Positions 8,672 through 16,450 of a stretch of DNA of 64,000 nt are shown here, one piece after another (position 1 is the first letter of the stretch; each line of letters opens with the position of its first letter). The notes below the pieces were generated by a model that had not been told where the DNA came from, ran no database searches, and worked only from the letters and a program-made list of their open reading frames with translations. The stretch lies in contig NZ_RQJW01000003.1 in the NCBI RefSeq assembly GCF_004028635.1, positions 1,116,001 to 1,180,000 on the forward strand, read 5' to 3'. The translations under genes were made by a program, and so were the position numbers. The DNA is from Streptomyces cyaneus (lineage in GTDB: Bacteria; Actinomycetota; Actinomycetes; Streptomycetales; Streptomycetaceae).

Positions 8672-9109
8672 TCATCCTGCGGCGGGCGGCCGCGCTGCCA
8701 CGCGTGTTGGCGTGTAGAGGTGCTCGCCGACGCGTTTGACCAGCCGTGCCATCTCGTACGCCACGAGTCCGATGTCGGCGGTCACAGCGGTGAGGACGGC
8801 CAAACAGGAGCCGTCGCCGGCGGCTGCCACGAACAGGAAGGCGTCGTCCATCTCGACCATGGTCTGGCGCACCCCGCCGGCGCCGAAGTGCCGGCCCGCG
8901 CCCTTGGCCAGGCTGTGGAAGCCGGAGGCGACCGCGGCGAGGTGCTCGGCGTCCTCGCGGCGGAGGCCGGTCGACGCGCCGACGGCGAGTCCGTCGTTGG
9001 ACAGCACCACGGCGTGCCGCACCTCGCTCACTCGCAGCACCAAGTCGTCGAGCAGCCAGTCGAGTTCGCCCGACTGCTGGGCGGCTCTCATGCTCGGATC
9101 CTGGATCAT
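8672..9109 (-). CDS. cvnB: Conservon roadblock/LC7 protein CvnB
   Basis: Roadblock/LC7 domain protein (145 residues), thought to link the CvnA sensor to the CvnD GTPase. The conserved core runs from ELDWLLDDLVLRVSEVRHAV through LRREDAEHLAAVASGFHSLAKGAGRHFGAG. The ATG at 9109 overlaps the cvnA stop as ATGA, which implies translational coupling. An AAGGAG site lies just upstream. A close paralogue lies 1.8 kb away at 6481-6894. Confidence 0.92.
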   Translation of the reverse strand: MIQDPSMRAAQQSGELDWLLDDLVLRVSEVRHAVVLSNDGLAVGASTGLRREDAEHLAAVASGFHSLAKGAGRHFGAGGVRQTMVEMDDAFLFVAAAGDGSCLAVLTAVTADIGLVAYEMARLVKRVGEHLYTPTRVAARPPAAG

Positions 9110-11631
9110 GCGGGGTCTCCTTCGCTGCTGTCGCTGCGCGCTGTGGAATCGGGAGTGGCACCGCGGCCGGGCTGCCTGCCGCCGCCGCGCGCCCATCCCT
9201 CGCGGTAGGCCGCCATGCGGTCCCGTACGAGTTCGGGGGTGCGCTGGTCGTCGTCGCGGGCGGCGGGCGGCGGCGCCGGCTCCTCGGGGCGCCCCTCGCG
9301 CAGTTGGGGGGCGAGACTCGCCTGCCGCACGCGGCGTGGGAGGTCGTCGGAGGCTTCGGAGTCGTCCGGCGGGCGGTGCAGTCGCAAGGTGGTGACTCCG
9401 GGGAGTGGGGTGTCGGTCGTGGGGGCCTGGGCCGCGGCCGGTGCGGGAGCCACCAGTGCGGGCCGGTCGACGACCGCGTGGACGGACTCCTGGTTCCGGT
9501 CGGCGGCGGGCACGCGCGCGTACTCGCGCTCGGCGGGCCGCTCGCTGCCCGCCTTCTTGCCGGGGGAACGTTCCGTCATGGCGTCGTGCAGCAGGGCGGT
9601 GGGCAGTAGGACGACCGCGGTGGTGCCGCCGTAGGGCGAGGTGCGCAGGTGCACCTTGATGCCGTGCCGGGCCGCGAGCCTGCTGACGACGAAGAGGCCG
9701 AGCCGGTCGCTGTCGAACAGGTCGAGCGCCTCGGACTGTTCGATGCGCCGGTTTGCCTCGGCCAGGGTCTCCTTGCCCATGCCCAGGCCGCGGTCCTCGA
9801 CCTCGACGGCGTAACCGTTGCCGACGGGCTCGCCTGTGATGCGCACACGCGTGTGGGGCGGTGAGAACTGGGCGGCGTTCTCGACGATCTCCGCCAGGAG
9901 GTGGGTGAGGTCGGCGACGGCTGCGCCGATGACCAACGCCTCGGGGAGCTGTCGTACCTCCACGCGCGCGTAGTCCTCGACTTCGGAGACGGCCGCGCGG
10001 ACCACGTTGGTCAGGGAGACCGGCATCCGCCAGGCCCGCCCGGGTGCCGCTCCCGAGAGGATGATCAGGCTCTCGGCGTGGCGCCGCATGCGGGTGGTGA
10101 GGTGGTCGAGCCGGAAGAGATCGCTCAGTTCGTTCGGGTCCTCGGAGCGCCGCTCCATGCTGTCCAGCAGGCTCAGTTGGCGGTGCACCAGGACCTGGCT
10201 GCGGCGGGCGAGGTTGACGAAGACCCCGGAGATGCCGCTGGCGAGCTCGGCGCGCTCCACGGCGGCCCGGAGCGCGGCGCGGTGGACGGTGCCCAGCGCC
10301 TCGGCGACCTGGCCGGTCTCGTCCTCGGCGGGTGGTCCGGGCGGCGCCTGGGCCTGGATGTCGATCTCCTCACCGGCGCGCAGCTTGAGCATGGCCTCGG
10401 GTAGTTTGCGCCGGGCGATCTCCAGGGCGCCGTTGCGCAGGCTGACCAGCTCGACGACGAGGCCGCGGCCGATGCGTACGGAGATCACGAGAGAGGCGGC
10501 GACGGCGGCGAGGCCGAGGAGGACGGCAGCGCCGGCCGGGGTGAGCAGACCGCGGGTGAAGGGATCGGCGCTGTCCGCGACTCCGCGCCCGGCGTCCTGC
10601 TCGATCGTCCGCATTGCGCCCTGCACGCGTGCGTGTGCCTTGCTCCAGGTGGCTTCCGCCGCGGCGTCGATCGCCCGTACGCCTGGTGCGGTGGCGAGGA
10701 CCTTGTCCTCGACGGCGGCCACGGTCGCGTAGGCGCTGCCTCCGGCGAGGCTCTGCCAGGCGGCGCGTTCCGGGCCGCGCAGGTCCGCGACGGCGGACTC
10801 GGTGAGCGTACGGCGGGTGTCGACGGCGCCGGTGAACAGCCTCAGCCGCTCTCCCTCGAGGCGCCCGGCGAGGCGTGCGCTGTCCAGCACCACGTCCTCC
10901 TGGGCCAGCGCCTCGCCCGCGCGGGCGAATTCGAGCAGCACGCGCGCGTCGGAGCCGAGCTCGGCGTCCTGGATACCGGTGAGCGCACCGCCCACCGAGA
11001 ACGCGCTCGCAATGGTCTTCGTGTACCGCCCGTACGCCTCGTCCCAGCCGGAGCGGCGGTCGAGAACGGCACTGCGTACACTGCTCAGCTGCTCGGCGCC
11101 GGTGACGAAGGCCTCGAGCCGCCGGGCCACGCCGGCCGGGAGCTCCTCGCTGTCGGCGACGGTGCTGCGGTCGCCGAGCCGCAGCTGCGCCACCGCAGTG
11201 TCGGTGCCTTCCGCGAGCCTCTTCAAGTCGTCGCCCTGTCCGGCGGAAGGGTCGGTCGCATAACGCACCGCGGCCTCGCGTTCGGCCTGGAGGGCGGCGA
11301 CCGCGGCCGCGACAGGGGCCCTGATCTCGGCGTCGACGCGCTGCAACTGGCGCAGCCTGGAGACGTCCTGAGCGGTGCTGACGGTGGCGTAGGCCCACAT
11401 GGCCAGCAGTGAGACGACCGGCACCATCAGCAGACAGACGATCTTGGCGCGGACAGTGCGCGGTCGTATGCGCCAGCGCTCCACGCGCGTGGGTCGGTCG
11501 TCCAGCGCCACACCCGTAGGTTCCTCCGGGCCTTCGTCGGCCGGCGGTCCGGCATGGGCGCGGCGGCCGCGCACGGGGGGCGGGGACGGCGTCTCGGCGC
11601 CGGCTGGGGTGGTCCTACGGGGTGTACGCAT
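9106..11631 (-). CDS. cvnA: Conservon sensor histidine kinase-like protein CvnA
   Basis: Membrane sensor with a nitrate/nitrite-sensor-like extracellular region and a histidine kinase-type ATPase domain (841 residues). TM1 is at about 64-84. A roughly 270-residue external domain follows (starting ATVSTAQDVSRLRQLQRV). TM2 is at about 360-385, then a HAMP-like linker. The ATPase domain is at about 570-690 with N-box EIVENAAQFSPPHT and G-boxes DRGLGMG and LGLFVVSRLAARHG. The last 150 residues are Pro/Ala-rich and probably disordered. The start has a GAGGAGG site. First gene of the conservon; the signal is unknown. Confidence 0.92.
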   Translation of the reverse strand: MRTPRRTTPAGAETPSPPPVRGRRAHAGPPADEGPEEPTGVALDDRPTRVERWRIRPRTVRAKIVCLLMVPVVSLLAMWAYATVSTAQDVSRLRQLQRVDAEIRAPVAAAVAALQAEREAAVRYATDPSAGQGDDLKRLAEGTDTAVAQLRLGDRSTVADSEELPAGVARRLEAFVTGAEQLSSVRSAVLDRRSGWDEAYGRYTKTIASAFSVGGALTGIQDAELGSDARVLLEFARAGEALAQEDVVLDSARLAGRLEGERLRLFTGAVDTRRTLTESAVADLRGPERAAWQSLAGGSAYATVAAVEDKVLATAPGVRAIDAAAEATWSKAHARVQGAMRTIEQDAGRGVADSADPFTRGLLTPAGAAVLLGLAAVAASLVISVRIGRGLVVELVSLRNGALEIARRKLPEAMLKLRAGEEIDIQAQAPPGPPAEDETGQVAEALGTVHRAALRAAVERAELASGISGVFVNLARRSQVLVHRQLSLLDSMERRSEDPNELSDLFRLDHLTTRMRRHAESLIILSGAAPGRAWRMPVSLTNVVRAAVSEVEDYARVEVRQLPEALVIGAAVADLTHLLAEIVENAAQFSPPHTRVRITGEPVGNGYAVEVEDRGLGMGKETLAEANRRIEQSEALDLFDSDRLGLFVVSRLAARHGIKVHLRTSPYGGTTAVVLLPTALLHDAMTERSPGKKAGSERPAEREYARVPAADRNQESVHAVVDRPALVAPAPAAAQAPTTDTPLPGVTTLRLHRPPDDSEASDDLPRRVRQASLAPQLREGRPEEPAPPPAARDDDQRTPELVRDRMAAYREGWARGGGRQPGRGATPDSTARSDSSEGDPA

Positions 11632-11695
11632 GGCCTCCTCGCTCGGAAGTGGTTCGGGGCGTGCCTTCCCGGGCCGTCACCGGTCCGGACCGCCG

Positions 11696-12469
11696 CTAGC
11701 CGGCGACGCTCTCGACCGACCGCTGGGCCGACGCGGATGCCTCGCGCTCCCCCGTGGTGGGCGACAGCGCGACGAAGGCCGAGGTCAGGAAGAGATAGGA
11801 CCCGAGGCCGACGGCGAGGGGGAAGATGAACTGCATCGCCGTGGCCCCGGGCAGGACGTCACCGGAGGGCGTGACGTCCACGCCGACGGCGAACATCCCG
11901 GTGTAGTGCATGCTGCTGACCGCCGCGCCCATGATCAGGGAGGCGATGGTGACGGCGACGGGCGACTTGATGTTGAGCGCCGCCCACAGGGCCGCCGTCG
12001 CCGCGACGACGGCGATCAGGACGGAGAGTGCGACGAGGGCGGGGTCGTAGGTGACCTCGCCGTGGAGTCGTACGGCGGCCATGCCCAGGTAGTGCATGCT
12101 CGCGACGCCGAGCCCGGTGGTGAGCCCGCCGAGGAAGAGGGCGCGGGTCCGGTCACGGCTGTAGCCGACGGCGAAGACGCCGACGCAGACGACGGTCATG
12201 GCGACGAGCAGGCTCACGATGGTGAGTGGCACGTCGTAGCGGATGTCGGTGCCGCTGACGCTGAAGCCCAGCATGGCCACGAAGTGCATGGTCCAGATGC
12301 CGGTGCCGATCGCCGAGGCCGCGGTGACGAGCCAGTTGCGGCGCGACCGGCCGGTGGCGCCGAGCGCGCGGACGGTGCAGCGCAGGCCGAGCGCGGCGCC
12401 TATGCAGGCCATCACGTACGACAGCACGGGGGTCAGCCAACCCAGGGCGGCGTGGTCCAGGTGTCCCAT
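11696..12469 (-). CDS. MHYT domain integral membrane sensor
   Basis: A 257-residue membrane protein built from the seven-helix MHYT domain, which is proposed to sense O2, CO or NO through metal bound by its Met/His motifs. Three motifs are visible: MHFVAM at 61-66, MHYLGM at 125-130 and MHYTGM at 187-192. There is no attached GGDEF/EAL or kinase domain; a short polar tail ends the protein. It lies 64 bases upstream of cvnA on the same strand, so it may be co-transcribed with the conservon and feed it a signal; this is inference from position. The ribosome site is weak. Confidence 0.9.
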   Translation of the reverse strand: MGHLDHAALGWLTPVLSYVMACIGAALGLRCTVRALGATGRSRRNWLVTAASAIGTGIWTMHFVAMLGFSVSGTDIRYDVPLTIVSLLVAMTVVCVGVFAVGYSRDRTRALFLGGLTTGLGVASMHYLGMAAVRLHGEVTYDPALVALSVLIAVVAATAALWAALNIKSPVAVTIASLIMGAAVSSMHYTGMFAVGVDVTPSGDVLPGATAMQFIFPLAVGLGSYLFLTSAFVALSPTTGEREASASAQRSVESVAG

Positions 12470-12612
12470 GACCCCGGGACGCTAGCGGCGGCACGGGCGC
12501 ACGAAGGGGGCGCATTTCGAAAGGTGTTGGAATATGACGCACAGATGCACCGGAACGATCGCGTCACGCTCGAACGTGTGCACAGCGGCGTCATCCGTGC
12601 CGGTGAGGGATC

Positions 12613-13221
12613 ATGCGGAACATGAGCGACGACCACACACATGTGCAGGAGTTCTTCACGGCCCGCGCCGCCGACTGGGACAGCCGGTTCCCCGACGACG
12701 GGCCCGCCTACGCGGCCGCGGTAGCCGAGCTCGGGCTGCGCGAGGGGGGCCGCGTGCTCGACGCGGGCTGCGGCACCGGGCGCGCCCTGCCGCCCCTGCG
12801 TGCCGCTGTGGGGCCCTCGGGAGTGGTTCTGGGGGCCGATCTGACCCCGGCCATGCTGGAGGCCGCCGTACGGGCCGGACGCGGCGCCGACGGGCAGTTG
12901 CTGCTCGCCGACGTCGCCGCGCTGCCGTTGCGGTCGGAGTCGCTCGACGCCGTGTTCGCGGCCGGCCTCATCGCGCACCTGCCCCATCCGTCGACGAACC
13001 TGCGGGAGTTGGCCCGAGTGGTACGCCGTGGCGGCACGCTCGCACTGTTCCACCCGATCGGCAGGGCGGCGCTCGCGGCACGCCAAGGCCGCCAGATCAC
13101 GCCGGGCGACCTGCGAGCCGAGCCCAACCTCCGGCCGCTGCTGGCCGGTTCCGGATGGCGCATGACGTCGTACGTCGACGAGGACGACCGCTTCCTGGCG
13201 CTGGCGGTACGCGAGCCCTGA
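12613..13221 (+). CDS. Class I SAM-dependent methyltransferase
   Basis: A soluble Rossmann-fold methyltransferase (202 residues). Motif I is DAGCGTG at residues 50-56, followed by GADLTPAMLEAA (motif II) and LADVAALPL (motif III-like); LARVVRRGGTLALFHP is the usual post-motif strand. It resembles UbiE/Methyltransf_11 proteins. The substrate cannot be deduced. A second in-frame ATG at 12622 (MSDDHTH) is an equally plausible start. It converges with the neighbouring hydrolase gene with only six bases between the stops. Confidence 0.88.
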   Translation: MRNMSDDHTHVQEFFTARAADWDSRFPDDGPAYAAAVAELGLREGGRVLDAGCGTGRALPPLRAAVGPSGVVLGADLTPAMLEAAVRAGRGADGQLLLADVAALPLRSESLDAVFAAGLIAHLPHPSTNLRELARVVRRGGTLALFHPIGRAALAARQGRQITPGDLRAEPNLRPLLAGSGWRMTSYVDEDDRFLALAVREP

Positions 13222-13227
13222 TGCCTC

Positions 13228-13983
13228 TCAGCCTCGCCCGGCGACGGCCGCCACGAAGGCGTCCGGGTTGTCGAACATGACGTTGTGGCCGGCGCCGGGC
13301 ACGGTCACCACGCGCACGCCCGCGGCCTCCAGGGCTTGCCTGCCCGGGAGTTCACCGCTGAGCTCTCCCTGAAGGTACACGCGGTCGATCGACAGCTCTT
13401 CGAGGATTTCACGCATGATCGGCTCGTAGCCGCGTCTGAGCCACGTGGCACTGCGGTGCAGGGCGCGCGGGTCGGCCAACCGCATGGTCGCCGCCCACAG
13501 CGGCCCGACCGCCTCCAGCACGCGCGCGTGCGTGCCGCCGACGAACTCCTCCTCCTCGTAGGCCGTGATCCATGCACTCCCGGCAGCGGGCGGTGGCGAG
13601 GCGTCGAGGTTGGCCTCGGTGAGGACGAGCCGGGATACGAGGTCGGGGCGACGGTGAGCGAGCACGATGGCGACGGAGCCGCCCATGCTGTGCGCGACCA
13701 ACTCCGCACCGCTCAGCTCCGCCGCGTCCAGCGCCGCCGCGAGGGCGTCGGCGTGCTCCTCCAGCCGGTAGCCGAAGTTCTCGGGCCGGTCGCTGATGCC
13801 GTGCCCAGGCAGGTCGACGAACAGGCTACGTCGACCTGTGAGTTCGGGCCGAGCCGCGACATGGGCGTGGTACACGGAGGACATCGACCCCAGTCCGTGC
13901 ACATACACGCGCGCGGGCCCCTCCCCCGGCGTCTCCGTCCAACGGATGCAACTGCCCTTGCCGTCGAACTCGGCCTGCCTCAT
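13228..13983 (-). CDS. Alpha/beta hydrolase
   Basis: Alpha/beta-hydrolase fold enzyme (251 residues), cytoplasmic. The oxyanion segment VHGLGS is at 28-33 and the nucleophile elbow HSMGG puts Ser at about 99. A charge-relay His lies in GAGHN near residue 236. The substrate is unknown; an esterase is likely. The ATG at 13983 has a GGAGGA site; reading upstream runs into the promoter repeats. It is divergent from a PadR regulator gene, the usual arrangement for a target that the regulator represses. Four 16-bp direct repeats lie between the two genes. Confidence 0.88.
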   Translation of the reverse strand: MRQAEFDGKGSCIRWTETPGEGPARVYVHGLGSMSSVYHAHVAARPELTGRRSLFVDLPGHGISDRPENFGYRLEEHADALAAALDAAELSGAELVAHSMGGSVAIVLAHRRPDLVSRLVLTEANLDASPPPAAGSAWITAYEEEEFVGGTHARVLEAVGPLWAATMRLADPRALHRSATWLRRGYEPIMREILEELSIDRVYLQGELSGELPGRQALEAAGVRVVTVPGAGHNVMFDNPDAFVAAVAGRG

Positions 13984-14052
13984 CGCGTCCTCCCTCGAAG
14001 TCTTGGTCCTTGAAGCCTTGGTCACCACTCCTGAGCCTTGGTGACCATTCCA

Positions 14053-14116
14053 CGATATACCTCGCAACCGATGTATCAATAACACGATGTACTGAATCTC
14101 GGATGTACACCGGCTC
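14053..14116. promoter_or_regulatory. Four 16-bp direct repeats in the hydrolase/PadR divergent promoter
   Basis: Units start at 14053, 14069, 14085 and 14101, each 16 bases and each opening with (C/G)GATRTAY: cgatatac, cgatgtat, cgatgtac and ggatgtac. The spacing is exact. The array is AT-rich relative to its surroundings and ends 12 bases before the PadR start codon, so a bound protein would block both promoters. PadR proteins usually bind ATGT/ACAT palindromes, so a direct-repeat operator would be unusual. The operator role is inferred. Confidence 0.7.
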
Positions 14117-14127
14117 TGAGCGAGAAT

Positions 14128-14658
14128 GTGGACATGCTGGAGCTCGCCATCCTCGGATTCCTCTACGACACCCCGCTCCACGGCTATGAGCTGCGCAAAC
14201 GCATCTCAGCGCTGACGGGGCACGTGAAACCGGTCGCCGAGAGCACGCTGTACCCCGCGATCAAGCGGCTGGAAAAGGCGGACCTGCTGGCCCGTGCCAC
14301 GGAGCCCGGAGCTGTGGCCGCTCCGCGTCACGTGCTGACGCTGACCGAAGCGGGCCGACGGGAGCTGCGCCACCGGCTCGCCGAGCCCGACCCGCGGGAC
14401 ATCAGCGACGAGAACCGGTGGTTCACGGTGCTCGCCTTCCTGCGGCACCTGGACGACGCGGCCGCCCAGTCCGCGGTACTACGACGCCGGCTGGCCTTCC
14501 TCGAGGAGCCCGCCAGCTTCTTCTACGACGGTGACCGGCCACTGCGCGCCGAGGAACTGGACGACCCCTTCCGGCGCGGCATCCTGACCATCGCCCGGGC
14601 CACCTCCCGGGCCGAACTCACCTGGCTGCGCGAGACGATCGCCTCACTCGGCGGCTGA
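14128..14658 (+). CDS. PadR family transcriptional regulator
   Basis: Winged-helix repressor of the PadR family (176 residues). The N-terminal domain has LELAILGFLYDTPLHGYELRKRI at about 4-26 and STLYPAIKRLEKADLLA near 40-56, both hallmark segments; HVLTLTEAGRRELRHRL is the wing and dimer helix. The C-terminal half is the longer effector/dimerisation domain (Vir_act_alpha_C-like). The GTG start lies right after the 16-bp repeat array. It probably controls itself and the divergent hydrolase; the effector is unknown. Confidence 0.9.
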   Translation: MDMLELAILGFLYDTPLHGYELRKRISALTGHVKPVAESTLYPAIKRLEKADLLARATEPGAVAAPRHVLTLTEAGRRELRHRLAEPDPRDISDENRWFTVLAFLRHLDDAAAQSAVLRRRLAFLEEPASFFYDGDRPLRAEELDDPFRRGILTIARATSRAELTWLRETIASLGG

Positions 14659-14766
14659 CCGGTCGATGCACGCGTCCCCCTTCTGTCGCCGAGACTCCAA
14701 CTCTAGGTTGACTAGGGGAAGATGGACGATCAATCACGTGAGCCACACAGGGGGAAGGCGATCATC

Positions 14767-15063
14767 ATGTGGGGCAGGGTGCGCAAGTCGTGGGCGAGAT
14801 TTCTCCGTTCCATGCGTACGGAGGCGGATACCGGCAGGGACAGGCAGACGCACAATCTGTTCGAGGCCGCCGCCGTATATGTGTCGGCGTGCGCGGAGGA
14901 CGACCAGGAGCAGATCGACGAGGCCGCGGGCTGGGTATCTCCGGAGGCGCTGTCGTTCGGGGTGAGCGAGCTGGCATGCCGGGCCGTCATCGCGCTCGCC
15001 CGGGAGCGCGACGAGTCGCCGCAGACCGTCGCCCGGTCGCTCCTGGGGCTCCCGGCGGCCTGA
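14767..15063 (+). CDS. Small protein of unknown function
   Basis: I do not recognise this 98-residue protein. It has a basic N-terminus (MWGRVRKSWARFLRSMR) and then an acidic helical body (AAAVYVSACAEDDQEQIDEAAGWVSPEAL). No signal peptide, membrane segment or cysteine motif is evident. The ATG at 14767 has a GGGGGAAGG site about 10 bases upstream; an in-frame ATG at 14722 would add 15 residues. Codon usage fits a real gene, with strong third-position GC. It sits between padR and another unrecognised gene on the same strand. Confidence 0.65.
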   Translation: MWGRVRKSWARFLRSMRTEADTGRDRQTHNLFEAAAVYVSACAEDDQEQIDEAAGWVSPEALSFGVSELACRAVIALARERDESPQTVARSLLGLPAA

Positions 15064-15198
15064 TACGGCGGGCAATCGCGGTCGATTCGCCCCGTCCGTT
15101 CGGAAAACTGCAGCTCCGGGTGTGTCTGGGAGTCGTGACAAGCGGCTTCCGGTCGCATTAGGGTGCGCGCCGATGGACGAACCGATGGGGAGGCTGGG

Positions 15199-16086
15199 AT
15201 GGCCGGGACGGACGAGGAGGCCGTCGCCGCCGCGGACGATGCGCTCTATGTGCTCACGGCGGTGCTGCTGACGCCGGCGAAGTTCCCGAGCGTGCTGGGC
15301 GACGACTATCCGGAGGCCTGCGCGGCGCTCGGCCTCGCGCCGCTCGCCGACGGCTACGGTCTGGTACTCGGCCAGGACGGCGACGGCGCGCGGTGGACGG
15401 TCGTCATCGACGACGTCTCCCTGGTCGCCGTCGCCATCGCCTCTTGGGACTGCGGCATGGAGTACGACCTGTCACCCGACGAACGTACGGTCGTGGCCGC
15501 ACTGCCCGGATGGCCTCTCGCGGTCGCCGTCGCCGCCCCCAATGTGCCCGCGCCGCACGATCCCGGCCCCGAGATCGCGGACGGTCCGCCGCTCGCGCCG
15601 CCGGACACGAGCGTGTGGGGGCCGGCCCAGCGGCGCCTGGGCGCCGACGAGATCGCGTTGCAGTGGGCGATCTGGCGGGAGCAGCTCGACGACGCCGACT
15701 TCGCGACAGCGGGCGGCACATCGAAGGCCGCCGAGGCGGCGGGCGAGGGCGACAGGGGCGAACAAGGACACAGCCAGGGCGAGGCCCAGATGGGCGAGCA
15801 GGGCAACAGCCAGGGCGGCCACAGCGGCATCCGGCGGGTCCTCGCCGAGGCACGCGCGTACGTGGACTCCCCACCGCCCCTCGGCCGCGTCCGGTCGTCG
15901 TTCGCGCCGGGCGACGCGCGGACGCTGCGCGCGGACGGCCCCGGCTGGTCGCTCGTCGCCAGGACCGACGACATCGCGTTCGTACTTCTCGACGACGAAC
16001 CCGGCGAGGTCCTGCCGGTGGGCCGGGGCCCTGAGCTGCCCGGGCTGCTGGAAGCGCTCGACAAGATGGCCGTCCGCCCCAGCTGA
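15199..16086 (+). CDS. Hypothetical protein with Gln/Gly-rich linker
   Basis: A 295-residue protein I do not recognise. The N-terminal half is a compact Ala/Val/Leu-rich acidic domain (ALYVLTAVLLTPAKFPSVLGDDYPEACAALGLAPLADGYGLVLGQDGDG). A linker near residues 180-212 contains two related blocks, GEQGHSQGEAQMGEQGNSQGG. The C-terminal domain (SFAPGDARTLRADGPGWSLVARTDDIAFVLLDD) resembles the N-terminal one in its WxxVxxxDD pattern, hinting at an internal duplication. No signal peptide. The ATG at 15199 follows GGGGAGG, so the longer frame was trimmed. Confidence 0.7.
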   Translation: MAGTDEEAVAAADDALYVLTAVLLTPAKFPSVLGDDYPEACAALGLAPLADGYGLVLGQDGDGARWTVVIDDVSLVAVAIASWDCGMEYDLSPDERTVVAALPGWPLAVAVAAPNVPAPHDPGPEIADGPPLAPPDTSVWGPAQRRLGADEIALQWAIWREQLDDADFATAGGTSKAAEAAGEGDRGEQGHSQGEAQMGEQGNSQGGHSGIRRVLAEARAYVDSPPPLGRVRSSFAPGDARTLRADGPGWSLVARTDDIAFVLLDDEPGEVLPVGRGPELPGLLEALDKMAVRPS

Positions 16087-16450
16087 GCCATACGCCGGCG
16101 ACACGGCAGCGGGCGGCGGCCCTGGGACGCCTGCCAGCGTCCGGCGCAGCTGCCGTCTCCGTCACGGCCCTGGCATCCGGCACGGCTGCCGTGTACGGAG
16201 CGTCCAGGGACCGCCGGGACGGCGTGCGCCACGCCTCCCGTCCGAAGTCATTGCCCTCACGGAGAGGCACCGGGTGTCCTCCCACCAGTCTTGGGTCCCT
16301 GCGCAGCGGCGTGTCTCCGGGCCCCATTGGGCGGCGGCGTTCCATGTGGCCCCAGCCCATGGAAGGCGCGGAGCCAGGGACGCAGCATGAGGCAGCCTTC
16401 GCGGCTCCGCTCTCTCTGCTGCCCTCGACTCCCGCCTTCCAGGAGGCCTC
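16087..16450. other. Intergenic region before the secreted esterase gene
   Basis: A 364-base stretch without a convincing gene. It contains a short GC-rich inverted repeat (cacggctgccgtg near 16178-16190) and the AGGAGG ribosome site of the next gene at 16440-16445. Possible reading frames lack ribosome sites and have unconvincing composition. It probably carries the esterase promoter, but I cannot point to the -35/-10 elements. Confidence 0.5.
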
